From Polyodon spathula (taxonomy: Eukaryota; Chordata; Actinopteri; Acipenseriformes; Polyodontidae), in the NCBI RefSeq assembly GCF_017654505.1, contig NC_054553.1:10090058-10154057 (forward strand): a stretch of 64,000 nt of DNA. The letters are read 5' to 3'. Below are positions 23,175 to 35,480 of this stretch, in pieces. The notes beneath the pieces were generated by a model, which saw nothing but the letters and a program-made list of their open reading frames with translations, made no database searches and had not been told where the DNA came from. Both the position numbers and the translations under genes were made by a program. How positions within the stretch are numbered: the first letter of the stretch is position 1; the number at the start of each line of letters is the position of its first letter.

Positions 23175-24194
23175 ACATTTTTGTTCCATCCATTCTTCCT
23201 TCAGTTGTAACAAGATGCCCAGTCCCTGCTGATGAGAAGTATCCCCACAGCATGATGCTGCCACCACCATACTTCACTGTAGGGATGGTGTGTTTTGAGG
23301 CACGGGCAGTGTTAGGTTTGCGTCACACATAGCGCTTTGAGTTTTGACCAAAAAGCTCTATCTTGGTCTCATCTGACCACAAAACCTTTTCCCACATCGC
23401 AGCTGGGTCACTCTCATGCTTTCTGGCAAACTCCAGACATGTTTTCAGATGGTACTTTTTGAGTAACGGCTTCTTTCATGCCACCCTCTCATACAGGCCA
23501 GTGTTATGCAGAGCTCTTGATATGGCTGACTGGCGCACCATTACTCCACTTCCAGCCACTGAACTCTGTAGCAACTTCAAAGTGATTGTTGGCCTCTCTG
23601 TGGCTTCTCTCACAAGTCTCCTTCTTGTTTGAGCGCTGAGTTTTGAGGGACAACCTTTTCTTGGCAGTGCCTGGATGGTGTGATGCAGCTTCCACTTCTT
23701 GATTATTGATCCAACTGTGCTCATTGGGATATCCAAACACTTGGATATTATTTTGTACACTTTCCCTAATCTATGCATTTGTATTACTTTATCTCTAACT
23801 TCTGTAGAATGCTCTTTGGTCCTTCCTTTTCCTTCAGATTCACAGCCTTACCAATGATCCTTCAACAGTGGGGTTTTTATGCAGAAAATGTGACAGCAAC
23901 TTTAATAGAGGCCAATGGTAAGGTAATTGTGTCCTTGTTAGGGCAATTTCTTTCATCGGTGCAAACTGGGAGCTTCCACAGCACAGGGGTTGAATACTTA
24001 TGCAAGCAAGATATTTCAGTTTTTTATTTTTCTTAAAAATATTTCCCAACCTAAAACCAATGTCACCTCACAATAATTGATTCTGAGTTTCAGTGTTAAA
24101 AATAAAATATCAAACAGAACGAAATTTCAATGTACCATTTGTAATTCAGTAATATGAGAGAATTGGTTAGGGGTCTGAATACTTTTGCAAGGCA

Positions 24195-24197
<3 letters not shown>
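23175..24197 (-). mobile_element. Tc1/mariner element C, 3'-truncated, transposase broken
   Basis: The terminal repeat is at the right: the complement of 24169-24197 begins CAGTGCCTTGCAAAAGTATT, a known type of fish Tc1 end, and adjoins TA at 24198. The minus strand then encodes MHRLGKVYKIISKCLDIPMS plus TVGSIIKKWK (23778-23476), the paired-type helix-turn-helix, followed by a PRKGCPSKLS linker with the expected RR motif. A frameshift near 23476 and a stop after SKRYV follow. VLWSDETKIELFG keeps the first catalytic Asp, and [19 protein letters not shown] is the last part before the break. The segment with the second Asp and Glu is lost; the pogo-like arm lies in its place. Confidence 0.88.

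Positions 24198-24265
<68 letters not shown>
24198..24265. repeat. (TA)n microsatellite next to Tc1 element C
   Basis: About 67 bases of TA starting exactly at the target TA of the Tc1 end. Confidence 0.95.
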
Positions 24266-24268
<3 letters not shown>

Positions 24269-24289
24269 GCTTGCAACTCTCAGTGGTTC

Positions 24290-24650
24290 ATTGCCCCTTT
24301 ACAAGCAGGACCCAGGACCCAGAAATTGATTTTTTCAGCACTTGTGCACTACTTTTAATAAATCACAACAAACAAAACAAACACAAAATAAACACCTAAC
24401 TCTTCCTAGAACACTACTTAAACACACGCAGGAACCTAACTAAAACAGGACAGCTGAACTGTTTATCTGTAACACACTAACTTTGTTACAGTTGCAAGCA
24501 CCATCAATCAGGCTCCTTTATACCACAGCAACCCTGAGCACTCTGGCTGCTTTCCTTAAATACCCTACACCTGGCTCTAATTTACAATAAACACCAGGTG
24601 CAGGGGATAACTAGTAATTAAACAATTAACACAATGCACACGTATCTACA
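24290..24650 (-). repeat. LTR fragment, minus strand, related to 7761-8146
   Basis: The complement of 24520-24640 matches the solo LTR at 7761-8146: the inverted repeat pair (24563-24574 and 24594-24605, CCCTACACCTGG and CCAGGTGCAGGG) precedes a GTATTTAAGGAAAGCAGCC TATA-like segment in both. Downstream, AATAAACACC/ATTAAAAGTAG sequences could be polyadenylation signals. Both ends are indistinct, so limits are approximate. Confidence 0.6.
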
Positions 24651-25224
24651 TTCTCCGATGCTTTATAAGATACTGGATAGTATTCCTGCAATTCAAATAT
24701 GTTTTTGAAATCCAGTGACCCACAATGATTTTACATTCCATACTAAAATGTGTGTTCTTCAGGATTCAGCATTTTCTAATCGTAGTCATTCACCACCCTA
24801 ACTAAAGTATAAGTATATGATCTTTAACTTATTGTACCACAGCCTACTATGTACTCTACTTAATGAGAAACAAAACTTTCTTACATTATCACAATTATCT
24901 TGAAGGAGTGCTTCTCCTCACACTGGAAACCCCCTTTGAAACACAATATTGCTACTACTTGCTGCAGTATGCAATTGTAAATGGTATCTTTAAACTCTAG
25001 CTGTTAAATCTCAGCAAACTCAACATGTTTTTTTTTTTTCCCCCTCTGGACAGCGTTTTTGTCATTCAGACATTTTTTTTTTTTTTTTTTCTGGACAGCA
25101 TTTTTTTAACCTAAAGGGCTACTTACAGCACACAGTATAAGGCTTGAAAGGCAAACATTTTTTTTTAACTGTATGGATCAAACATACATATATAACATTG
25201 ATAAAGCCATTGTTTTTTTTCTCT

Positions 25225-25264
<40 letters not shown>

Positions 25265-26657
25265 TCTCCACTGGATTCATGCCAGCCTAACACATTGTAT
25301 TCATTGTTTGATGCTAATTGATTTTGACTAATAAACTGGTTATTTTCATTAGGTTTATTTGCCAACACTGTGTCAGTTAAAGCCAACTCCAGGATTTATA
25401 GAGGGTAACTGGCATTTCTCCAATGGAACTGCATTGATTTTTCATAATAATATAAAGACCACAGTCGAGCAGTAGGAAAATAATAAATAACATCTTCACA
25501 GGCAAGCGGCAGTCTGAATAGATGTGTAGTAGTTCCATTCCACTGGCTGTGTTAGACCAACTCCAGTCCTGTTGTCCCATTATTTCTATGTGCTTCACCA
25601 CAGATATGTAGACTTATAATAAATCATGCTTTCTGCAGCTCCCTGTGCTGGCTAAAATTATGAGCGCCATACAAACACTCATCACTTTTTTCCAGTCATA
25701 ATTTTGGTTGGAATAATTGCAGTTATTTAAGATAAAACAGAACAAAAACTTAATATACATGCAGTATTATAACTCCCTATTGATTGTAATTGATCAGACA
25801 CTGCCTTATGGATGCAAAAATGTTTTTCCTTACAAAAAGCCTTTTGGGGCATGGGAATAAATGTAAAGTAAGGATGCAACAAGCAGTCATGAGATGCATC
25901 ACACGCACAACACTGGGTTAAACAGAAAGCCTTGGACTACCCATATTGCATGAATCTGTCTTTCTGAGGGGAATACACCTACCTAACCTTGTTGCCTGGT
26001 ACAATCAAGCTCTCATTGCAACTCACTAGTTGAGTTAACATTCCACCTCCTTGGCAGCACAGGAATGGGAACTCACAGTGGATTGTAAACCTACATGCAT
26101 CTCATAAGTGGAATTTCTGACTGGCAGTAATGGGGTCACATCAGCCTCTGGTAGCAGAAACTTTGCAGGTCGATACTAAAGATACAGGTTACAATGTATC
26201 AATATATACAGTAGGCTTCAATAATAGCACACCGCTACACAGTATGAAATGTCTTGCTGGAGGCCAGAGGTTAGCCACAAATTGGTAAATTGTGTTCATG
26301 TATTCAAGGATGTGCCAGTGGTATTAAGATTTACTATCTCCGTACCAGAGGATGTTTTTTTTTTTTTTTTTTTTTTTTAGTGTTTAAGTAGGCCACTTTA
26401 GCAAGACACAGCAGAAAGTGTATTGATCATATAAATGTGCAATTGGCAGAATACAATAAGAGCAACATGAGAAGTGAAATCACAAACAGTGGGTGGCAAG
26501 TATAGCCACAGAGGCACACCTAACATATTATATCAGTAAATCTAACAGCTGGCAGTCCTGCTGACCAAAGTGGCATTGCATATAATGGCTCTCCTAGCCT
26601 TTCTATATTCTGTTGCTGTCTTGACTCATATAAACATGTCGTATTTCCACGTGACTG
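24651..26657. other. Intergenic stretch, no gene seen
   Basis: No coding region. It contains poly-A (25233-25262) and poly-T runs (25030-25040, 25073-25090, 26355-26378). The sequence TCTGGACAGC is repeated at about 25046 and 25090, each followed by a T-run. Confidence 0.5.
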
Positions 26658-26659
26658 TA

Positions 26660-26986
26660 CAGCTATGGCCAAAAGTGTTGAATCACCTAGACGTTAATTT
26701 AAAAAAGAAAACTATATGATTTAGATCTTTTATTTTATGTAGTCAAAGAAACTAAACAATGATATCGCAAATGTCTACTGGAAGCTATAGTACTAGTTAG
26801 TATTTCATGTTAGATTTAAAAATGTCACATTTTTCCATTTTCCAAGTTTTTCATTAACTATATATGGAAAACTACAAATCTGTATGTAATTCAATATGTT
26901 AACATAACATTATTCAGCAGGTTTCAGCTTCATTTATCAAAATGTGTTAATTCTATAGGGTGATGCAAAACATTGTGCCATAGTTG
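26660..26986. mobile_element. Tc1/mariner-type MITE (327 bp)
   Basis: The left end CAGCTATGGCCAAAAGTGTT and the complemented right end CAACTATGGCACAATGTTTT are inverted repeats, continuing with TTGAATCACC against TTGCATCACC. TA flanks both sides (26658-26659, 26987-26988). No coding capacity. Confidence 0.85.
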
Positions 26987-27303
26987 TATATAGTAGTAGA
27001 GAGCGAGAGGCTTCAGTCTGCAATATTAAGATAGCAGAAAGATGGTGCTTGTCAAGCTATGTGTGGTTATATTCAGTAGATATAAACAGGCACGTCATAA
27101 TTTAATTTATTAAAATAGGACCTTCCTTTTACATATATTTGCAGATGAAATACACCAAAGAAATGTAAGAGAATACTACTTTAGGATCTAAACAATGGCA
27201 GCATTTTGACTGTGCAATTTTAGAATGTTTTAGAAATGTCAAATTGTGATTCTAATAGCGTAATCATGTAAAAACAGAATAATTTTACAAAAAAATAAAA
27301 TAA

Positions 27304-27578
27304 AATAGAGTGGATGTGAGTGAGCTACCCACCTCTGGAGGACAAAGGCCAGTCCTGCAGGTGTCCGATAGGTGTCCAGCAGCGTTCACTGATGAGATGA
27401 AACAGTCCCTGCTGGTTTTGCCTCCCCAACCCACAGGACTGCCATAGCCAATGCAACTCTCCCTTCAGAATCCACAGCGAAGACCGACCTGCTTCGCACA
27501 GCCAGGAAGCGTACCTGCTCTTTAGACTCACTATGAGCACCACGTGGCAGCGCTTCTACTATGTGAGCCACACGGAGA
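27304..27578 (-). mobile_element. Probable tRNA-derived SINE, minus strand
   Basis: A GC-rich island in AT-rich DNA. Its minus-strand start GTGGCTCACATAGTAGAAGC resembles the 5' part of a tRNA (A-box-like GGCTCA...TAGTAGA). No clear B box or poly-A tail is seen, and the tail region ends GTGGGTAGCTCACTC. The two open frames across it are not convincing proteins. Confidence 0.4.
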
Positions 27579-30500
27579 CCCAGTTGAAAATGTATCTACA
27601 AACCAATAATCAAAAGGAAATATGCTTTTAACATCTTTATAGAGCAGTGTTCCTTTGCAAAATCAATGACATTTAAATAGTGCAGGTACTATTCCTAAAC
27701 TAATTTGTGATCTCAAACTGGGAATTGAGAATTCACCGTTTCAAAAACCAAACTGGCGTAATCATGGTCCTTTCACTCATCACATTTGAGAAAACATTGG
27801 GTTCTGCAGGGATAAATATTATTTTCTGCCTCTTCGTACAAAGAAATGAATTTAGCTGCCGCACAAAGGTCTAATTTACGTATCACTTCTTTTCTCTGAA
27901 ATTTCACAGTGTGATGTGCAATAGCACAGCCAAAGGCTACCATTAACTTTTACAGCAACGTAATTTATTTTTGTAAGACAAACTTTATTTACAGTGGCAG
28001 CCAAAGCCTGCTATAAAAATGGCAAATATGGCATGGTACTCTCTGCGATAGCTAACTTGTATAACCTGCTAACTGTATGCATCTAATGCATGCTAGATGG
28101 CATTATAGAAACTGGTTTGTCACAGATTATTACTGAAGCTCGTGAATACCAAAAGCACAAAGCTCACAATGAGTTAAAGTCATTTTTATATTGTACTGTA
28201 TGAGTGCGGTAACAGCTCAAATATGTGGAAGCAGTATATCAACAAGTTTAAGAATGCTTTAGCTAAAGATATGGAGAAATGCAGTATGCTACAGCCTAAA
28301 TAAAAATACTTATGGTGATATAGAAAGGAACCCTAGAGGCTGGGTCAGTGGGTGCTCTGGGTCTAGAGCATGCACAGGATAAAATACAACAATCAATTGA
28401 ACAACAATCGATTCAGCTTAAACAAAACAAAAAAAAAGTATTAAATGTATGCACAGAAGTCGGGTTTCCTCATCTAAATTATTTCAGGAAATATACAACA
28501 AAACATGTATTTTGCAAATATTTAATACAATAGTACTTTTTTATGACAAGCATGTGACAGTGGTGTAATCTTCTCCTAACTATTGAGTTTAATAAAATAT
28601 ACGTCAATTTTTTCAAAGTTGTCAGTGTTTACTTCTTGGTCATAAGATGACCATTTTAGGCTATACAGATCCTCCCGTATCCGATCCTGTAACATAAGAT
28701 ACCCTCTATTAACTGATGCATCTGTGGTGTGTGTATTTTTACACATTCTGCTACCAACTGAACAGTACTGATGGGAAAATGATCAATTATCAACATTTTA
28801 GTATGGGTCTCAAACAGTAAATGCAGCTCTCAGCAGGACAGAATGGAATTAGCAGCAGATAACAAAAGAATTCAGTTTCACTTTTTACATGCGATCACTT
28901 CATGTAACTGCCCAGTTTAACCATGTTAAATAAAAGAAATCAAGAAAGCAAGGATTTAATATAATTACTGTACAGTTAATAAGCTGAAAAAAGAGTTTTT
29001 AAACTTCCAAGCCAGTTTGTGTGCATGCTTTCTCGGGTTAATGTGCACAGGGGCAAAAAATCCCTTTGGCATAGACAGAGATAAGACAGTAAGTGCTTTT
29101 TTATATACTGTTTTGTGAATTGCTTTTGTTTTACAAAACAATGCTTTGTTTTGTAATAATTTTCTCTGAATTTCTTTGTATAGTATACATGCAGTATCAT
29201 ACTTTAGCATTTTAAACACACTGATGTACCTGACATTGTTACTCTATAATGCCTTGACATTAAAAAAGCAATTACAATGTACTACAGCGATTTCTTCTGA
29301 GATAGAATGCTTTTGCATACCGCTGGAACCCCTAGAAACAATGCAATTGGATATCACTGGTTCTACTGTATGTATTTATTTGTCTTGTATTGTAGATATG
29401 TAGTAATTAAAGGAACAAAAAAGCAAAAATCACAGAAATGAATAAAAATCACTGACTGACTATTTTCAATGGACAGAAGTTATGACGAATGTACATAACA
29501 TATACAGTATGACTTCGACTTCCTTGGTATTCTACTGAGAACCTTTGTAACCTCAAAGCTATACATTCTCAGGCCACTAATTCCCTAAAAGTTCTCAGAT
29601 TCCAGCATCACACACATATTTTGTCTTGCTGACAGTTTAGTTTTATACAACAAAGCAACCAAAATACTATCACTATTTATTTTTCTTAGTGTCTGTTTAG
29701 CTGTGACTGTCTACGGCATTCGGCACCTGTGCAGATAGTCTCAGTTAAGACTGTTTGGGTAAAGCGACTGCAATTTCTCTGGTCCATCAAGGGAAAACTC
29801 CCTCACATTGCATCAGGGGCGGCCCGTTAACAGTGATCGCTTGTTCACTTAACCCCCAGTCTCTTATTAATCAATTGCGCTTCCCTTCTTCTGGGTGATG
29901 TGCATTTCATTTCCCCCTCTCACGTGACACTGGCACACAACAATGCCGTTCATCCCATCTGTTTGATGGGCTGAAGCAGGGCCGTGCTCGCTCAGAAATG
30001 CGAGTGCCCAAATCTGCAGTGCACATGAGCAGTAGCATCCAGTCATCAGCCAGGACTGGCTATGATTGACTTAAAAATGGCTGGATGGAGTGCAGCCAGT
30101 TAGTGAACATGGTGATCAGGTGATCAGTGTGCAAGTGCCAAGACAACAAAGGCTATAAATATGAGCAACACGACTTTGTCTCTTCTCGGTCTTGTATAGT
30201 GTGTTACTTTGTGGAAAGACAGAAACTGTTTAAGCTGTTTAAATATTAAAATAAAGCCTACTTATCTTTGCCTAACCTTAAATTAATGTTATTTGTCTTA
30301 TTTGTGCAACTTCAGCAGTGCTTTAACTTAAGCTCTGTAATATCTTGCTCTGTTTGGCAATTTCTCAACTTTGTCTCGTGTCTCACAGCGCCCCGAGGCT
30401 TCCATTTATTTGACGTGTCAGATACCCTGTTGGACTTTATTGCATATGTATACTTAATCTTTGTGTCTTCATACACAATCATTAGAAGGAACACACTGTA

Positions 30501-32895
30501 AGTCTACAGTTGTAATACTCCGCCAATAGTTTGTTTTTGGCTCTTGGTAAATATACTCATTGCCGTTCAAAACACTTCAGAGGATGGCATATTTCTTTTA
30601 AAGATCACACGTCTTTAGGCTTGACAACCTTTTCAGATTCAAGGGAGCACAATACGATGGATACAAGCAGCTTCTTGTGTCTGTCAAGTCAAATGAAATG
30701 TGCCAGTGTAGCAGATGAGATCCAACTGCCAGTTAGATGTTGACTTAAATCATTTTTGACAAATTGAACTGCATTAAGTAGGGGTGTTTAATTCCTCATA
30801 GCAAGGCCACTTCTGGTATTCTTTCAGTTATTTTTGTTTATTTAAGGAGTAGGACACTGAGCATAATTTATAGAGAGTTCACAACATTGGCTATTTTGGG
30901 TGATCAGATCCAATCCACTGCTTTAATATTTTATGTCCCTGTTTGTCGACTTGCAGAAGGATCGGTTTAAGGTGTTTACACTTGTCAACAGACCTGCAAG
31001 GCCCCAGATTAGGAAATTATGAAATGTCTTTTAGTATGACCAGCTCAAATCTGATAATGAAACTTCAACATGTAGGGAACATGGAAAAGTGAACAAAATG
31101 ATTAATAAATAAAGGAATTATGGTCCTATACAAAAAGAGGTACCAAAAGCAACCAAAAGAAACGGAACATTTGAAAAATGTGCAAAATAAAAAGTAAATA
31201 TAAAAAAAATTGCATTGAAATTATTTGTGCCAGGGACCCTGATCATGTGGTGCAAGATGGAACTATTCACTGTGGCTTCAAAGCCATTCAATGTGGTGAC
31301 CATGCCAACCTAACCCTAACAGCTGACTTGTGACGTGCATCTGATCCACAAACAATGTCAAACACAAAAAAGTAATATATACATTTATCGGAAAATACGT
31401 CCTTGTGCCTTCAATGTCGAGATTTCACCTCTTTTGTAAAGATTTTGCCTACTGAACCGAAATCGGTCTGTTATACAGTGCAGCCGTAACATTACAAAAC
31501 ACTTGCATTCATGTGTCTTACAGAGTCTGAACAAACATATTTAAAGGGCCAGGTCACCTGTGGGATTTTTAACATTGACATCTTTGTACTTGCATCTTTA
31601 GATTCTAAGCAGAAGGTGATTAATTGACCTGGCTGGCCGTGTTCTCCATCGCAACATCACTATCAAGTCCTAAGGGTAACTCCCTTGAATTCTCAAGACA
31701 GCTGGTATCCTATTTTGTTTTTGATGCAATGAGATACTGATATGTGTGTAGGTATGTAGCAGTATTTTCTTTAGTGATTTATCTGGGTCAGACAAAGAAG
31801 AGGAGAGCAGAAAACAAGAAATGGAATATCTAGCTAAAACACTCCACATAATCTATAAACTTGGAAGAAAACCTAAATAAGATTTAAAGGATTTACCAAA
31901 ATTTCCACTGAATAAAGGAATAATTGATTAATGAATTATGGACCAAGATTCATTGTATTTCTGTCACAGTGTCCCAATCAAAAACAGGAGTACATATGCT
32001 TGTGAATACACTGCAAAAAATAAAATAAAAATAAAAATAATAATAATAATCATGATTTTGTGATAGTATCAATACAATGTAATTCTGATCGCCTTATTGA
32101 AATAGATCCTGCAATATTGGAGCAGTATATTAAATAAACATATGGGATATTAAGAAACGAACACAGCAGTCATGATGTTTGAAACCCTTAAAGGCCTTGG
32201 AGTTTTTGAGGTAAAACTTGACCTAAGCCCTGGCTGGAAATGACATTTTTAGTTTCAGTGTTTAATATTCTGACTCACTTTATGAAAACATAAATGCATT
32301 TCACTTGGTACAGTATTTAGTCACACTACCACTGGAAGCAGGTTGAATTTTAAACCTATATGAAAGATGAATAAAATAATGATTCCGCAGATGCTTATAT
32401 AGAATATGAAAGAGTTACAGGACAAAAGAAGCAAGGCAGAAAAGGTTTCCATGCCAACAAGCAATAGTCAGCCTTACCTTTCTGAGCCTAAGGACATAAC
32501 TTTGTGAAAAAAAGGCAGGCAGCTGCATCGATCCCATTGATTGCAATTCATTAAATACTATTTCAAATTTGCAAACCGAGAACAATATATTGAGCTATTT
32601 TCTGTCCACTCTTCATTACTTTCTAGATTGAGGTCAGTCAGCAGGTGGTAATTAAACTTGACGGAGTATGGAGAATTTCAGGTGGAAAGTAATATAAATT
32701 GAGGATCCTTTATTTCTTTGACCTTCAAAGAAGAAATTATATTGCATGAATTAAAAATAAATTGTAGAATCTATGAAAGTTCTGACTTGCTAATGAACCT
32801 TATCCTACATGAAAATATTATCTATTTACCTATGCTACACATTTTTTAAACCATGGTTTGCAGTCATTGATATACTGCATCCATGGTGTATTGCA
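27579..32895. other. Intergenic stretch; possible old LTR promoter near 29700-30500
   Basis: No supported coding region in 5.3 kb. At 29700-30500 the composition rises in GC; a GGCTATAAATATGAG TATA-type box lies near 30150, followed about 100 bp later by AATAAA (about 30250). That pairing resembles an LTR U3-R junction or a real promoter. I could not find a TG...CA border pair with duplicated flanks, so it is not called. Elsewhere: (AATA)-rich runs near 32015-32050. Confidence 0.4.
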
Positions 32896-33085
32896 ATGAA
32901 TTGCCATCTCAGTCCATTACATTTAATGGAAAGGCATTTTTCTGGACATGAACTACAAACCATGGGGTTTAAAAGCTTACCATTGAACTAAAGAACAAGC
33001 TCTAAGGAGAGATGTAAGTAGGGGTCTTATGCTGATTATTGATATCAGTATCATCAACTCGTCAGCCTCCAGGAGAAGATCCTTT
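32896..33085 (-). mobile_element. tRNA-derived SINE-like copy 1
   Basis: The minus strand contains GCTCTAG-like start sequence and TTTAGTTCAATGGTAAGC, close to a tRNA D-arm with A box, followed by a B-box-like GTTCATGTCC. It is homologous along about 190 bp to 33306-33495, in the same orientation. Confidence 0.5.
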
Positions 33086-33305
33086 AAATTCTCCTCCCGC
33101 TTAATCAAAGCTCTTCCTCGAGCATGACCACAAGTGTGTGTACACCTCAGACTTGTAACCATGACCACTCGTTGTCTCGTTGTCTGAGCAGCTTTACAGA
33201 ATCACATGTCTCACAAACCAGAATACATGCTATAGCTTCAATGCAAAGAACACAGACATCAAATTACTTTTTTCAAAAGGCAGGGTTGGGATTTTTTCCC
33301 ATAGG

Positions 33306-33495
33306 TGCCACTGAAATGAATTGGCATCTTAGCCCATTAAATGGAAAGGGCTACACATGAACCTCAAATCATAAGGTTGAAAGACAAACATCTTACCATT
33401 CAACTAAAGAGCAAGTTCTGGAGTTAAGAGGTAAGTGCATGTCTTATGCTGATATTAGTATTATTAACTCATCAACCGTTAGGAGGAGATCCAGT
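33306..33495 (-). mobile_element. tRNA-derived SINE-like copy 2
   Basis: The minus strand reads CTTTAGTTGAATGGTAAGAT (A-box region) and, about 30 bp on, GAGGTTCATGTG (B-box region). It shares with copy 1 the segments GTCTTATGCTGAT, TTATTAACTCATCAAC and GGAGATCC. The two copies are 410 bp apart, so either a local duplication or two insertions of one family. Confidence 0.5.
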
Positions 33496-35198
33496 AGAGT
33501 ATGTTAAGCCAGTCTTACACTGGTATACCATAAACATCCCTAAATGAACACTACTTTAAAATTCCTCTTTGGCACAGCATACTTCAGTAAATCAAGAGTA
33601 TAATAGACACACAAGTCTCTCTAAGAAGATGTAATGAAAATGGCTTGAAATAATCACCTAGGCTGTAGCAAGATCAAACAACTTGTTACCTCCCAAAATG
33701 TCAATGTAGTAGCAGCCAGAAGAAAATAAAATCGATATCTGATTCTGTTTGTGTAGCCTGTGCCACAGTATTAGTTTTGGGGTAATCCAGAATTAATTAC
33801 TGGAATCACTCAGCAGTATTCACTAAAGGATGAATTGGCGTAGCAATTAAAAGCAAGGTGGCTAGTGGAACAGGTGTGGAGGTCTCTAATGGGGCCCTTG
33901 ATAATTAAAGGCCCTATTCAATATTGAGGCTGGTTTAGGAAAGTGGAGCTTCCAGACCATTAAGAATTATCTTCATTGATTAATTTAACTACATATACAG
34001 TGGACAGCATTATCATAAAAATGAAGATATATTAAACGGTTGTTCCAGTGAAGAGTTTCAGTTGTGTAAATGTTTGAAGGCTAAAAGAAAACACAACAGC
34101 GAATTATTTATTGCAAGTGTTCAGCATCAAATGATGACTTGATGTTTAATATGTTACCAAATACCTTTGTCTAAATGATCCATCACATCAAGAAATGTAT
34201 CATTTGTTGTGTGCACTGTGCCTTATATGAGAATATTTGTGCTCATGTGTCTTAGATGTAACCATTTGTCAGTTTCAGAGCCAGATATGGCACCTTAAAT
34301 GCAGATCCACACAAGTGACATGTTCTGGTTTCAAAACCAAAAAATCAGAATTGCACGTTCAGTGCCATATCTTCTTATAATTTTATAGGCATCCATAAAT
34401 TGCCCCACAGCACATTTCAACACATTTGCTGTCCTGGTCTCCATCATTTTCATGAGGAGATAAAAACTAAGCTAAGTGCTGTTTCTCCATGTTTCACATG
34501 TTTATCAGCAGCTAAAGCGGATACATGATTTTTATTTTTGAAGGAGAAAGTCGGTGGATAGAATGTCGCAGACAGTTATGTCCCCTAGCTAATATTTTAT
34601 ATGGGTGGAGAAGTTGAGCCTTTTGTTAACATTATTTTGCATTTAGTGATATAATAGTGACTTACCTTACAGTTAGTAATGTAGCAGTGATGTTGCAGAC
34701 CTACCTAACAAGCATGTGCAGATGAGGACAGTAAAAATGAGCTAAATCAGTTGCAGCCACCTGATAAACTGCAGAAAGGTATACACAGTATAATTGTATA
34801 ATATAGTACAGTACCAGCACAAATTATGGCAAATAGCAAATCGTTTTCAGAACGACTGGGGCTAGAGATGTCATTGCCCATTTTTCCTCTCAGACTCCTT
34901 AGTAAACATTTTGGTAGCTTGGAATAGATAATCATCTCACTATAAAGCTATGCTAAATATTTTAATGAGTAAGACACTTCACAAGTAGAGTGATACCCCA
35001 AAATGTACTCCTTTTTGTAAAGAAAGCTTTCAATCAAAACTAGTGAAAGTGCTTTGATGATTGGATGTTGGAAACATCATGTGACCATTTTTCTTATTGT
35101 TGGTGGATGGAGAAACATTGCCTACATATGGCCTCTTTTAGAACCACTTTGTAGCAACTGTACACAAAAGTAACACATATAGACAAAAACGTATGTGT
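33496..35198. other. Intergenic stretch, no gene seen
   Basis: Non-repetitive within the window, about 35 percent GC by eye. No domain or RNA gene recognised. Confidence 0.5.
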
Positions 35199-35480
35199 TG
35201 TAACAGGACAGGGAGGGGGGTAAAATGCTCCCTGCAAAACACACGTGAAAGCGTGTAATTTAAAAATGTATTAATGGTTCTGGCAGTTGGCCATTATTGG
35301 AAATAAGGACCAGCTGCCTGTATTTTGGTAATTCTGTGGGGTATAAAAAAAACCTACACATCTCTTACTCGAGATTGCTGAGCAGAAGGAAGCAGGAAGG
35401 TGTGTACCCTGCTGCCGAGCAGTCAAAATGAAGGCCCTGTGTGTAGGATTTTAAACTTTAAACACAGATGAGGAGGTTCC
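35199..35480 (+). repeat. LTR-like sequence (5' part)
   Basis: It begins TGTAACAGGACAGGGAGGGG, like the solo LTR at 7761. An inverted repeat GGCAGTTGG (35282-35290) / CCAGCTGCC (35310-35318) precedes a GTATAAAAAA box at 35341. The 3' limit is unclear; no CA end with matching flank was found, so it may be truncated. Confidence 0.5.

Noticed and set aside
24154..24399. Open frame encoding a long Tyr-Ile repeat
   Set aside because: It is simply the translation of the (TA)n microsatellite.
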